Source of the DNA: Nostoc sp. MG11
GTDB taxonomy: Bacteria > Cyanobacteriota > Cyanobacteriia > Cyanobacteriales > Nostocaceae
Assembly (NCBI RefSeq): GCF_014904695.1
Contig: NZ_JACXXN010000010.1
Span: 159,518-223,517 of the forward strand
Direction of reading: 5' to 3'
Length of the DNA: 64,000 bases
Under the pieces are notes generated by a model. The model searched no databases. It was not told the origin of the DNA and saw only the letters and a program-made list of their open reading frames with translations. Shown piece by piece: positions 64,000-64,000 of the stretch. Each line of letters begins with the position of its first letter. The first letter of the stretch is position 1. Both the position numbers and the translations under genes were made by a program.

Positions 64000-64000
64000 G

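Noticed and set aside
1..64000. CRISPR array, IS element or prophage
   Set aside because: No regularly spaced direct repeats of CRISPR type, transposase with inverted ends or phage structural genes were seen. The repeats present are tandem or palindromic.

Overview
The window comes from a cyanobacterial chromosome, most likely a filamentous heterocyst-forming type (Nostocales). The evidence is the abundant HIP1 octamer GCGATCGC, a phycobiliprotein lyase of the CpcS/CpeS family, a tandem pair of class C flavodiiron proteins, a CyaC-type hybrid adenylate cyclase, many cyanobacteria-typical conserved proteins, and intergenic regions full of short tandem repeats (TGACTAA-, AATCTAA- and CATTTGT-type) and palindromic repeat elements. 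No rRNA, CRISPR array or intact insertion sequence was seen. LAYOUT. (1) 1-1.8 kb: end of a dienelactone hydrolase gene, an Rps1B-like S1 protein and a small conserved protein. (2) 1.8-5.9 kb, an accessory patch: an RHH antitoxin with a frameshifted PIN toxin, an HTH-NACHT STAND NTPase preceded by four 10-bp tandem repeats, a four-helix-bundle protein, and a tRNA-Ser at its edge. (3) 6-31.3 kb, mostly core chromosome: metallophosphoesterase, nadA, tRNA-Gly, a TonB-like protein with a long Gln-rich repeat, cyaC, a GNAT acetyltransferase, hisC, a YqiA-type esterase, glutathione reductase, a divergent FecR-domain/beta-barrel pair, a sulfurtransferase, an MnmC-like methyltransferase, an HD-GYP response regulator, glmU, isoaspartyl peptidase and a tiny DUF2256 zinc protein. 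(4) 31.3-38.2 kb: a palindromic repeat element beside an MFS transporter remnant, coaX, the flv3-flv1 pair, then a graveyard with a 21-bp minisatellite, a beheaded PIN toxin, an antitoxin gene with two in-frame TAG codons and a Uma2 fragment. (5) 38.3-49.6 kb: an HdeD-like membrane protein, the bilin lyase, a two-gene RND efflux operon, two exported proteins (one PEP-CTERM) and two glycosyltransferases. (6) 49.7-54 kb: translation/transcription cluster rplS, tRNA-Trp, secE-nusG-rplK-rplA, an L10-leader-like region and rplJ-rplL with a strong terminator. (7) 54.3-64 kb: a broken Uma2 gene, then a leftward three-gene cassette that looks like an antiphage or restriction system. In transcription order it is an N6-adenine methyltransferase carrying an embedded DUF559 nuclease domain (running off the right edge), a DUF2887/Rpn-like nuclease-family protein, and a 1778-residue DEAD/DEAH helicase with a DUF1998-type Cys cluster and a C-terminal PD-(D/E)XK-like domain. 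HOW IT FITS TOGETHER. The core parts serve NAD synthesis (NadA), CoA synthesis (CoaX), UDP-GlcNAc synthesis (GlmU), His synthesis (HisC), redox protection (Gor, Flv3/Flv1) and second-messenger signalling (cAMP by CyaC; HD-GYP). The two accessory patches (1.8-5.9 and 54.8-64 kb) hold the immunity-type genes and are the most likely places for undescribed biology. Assignments rest on motif reading only; no database search was run.
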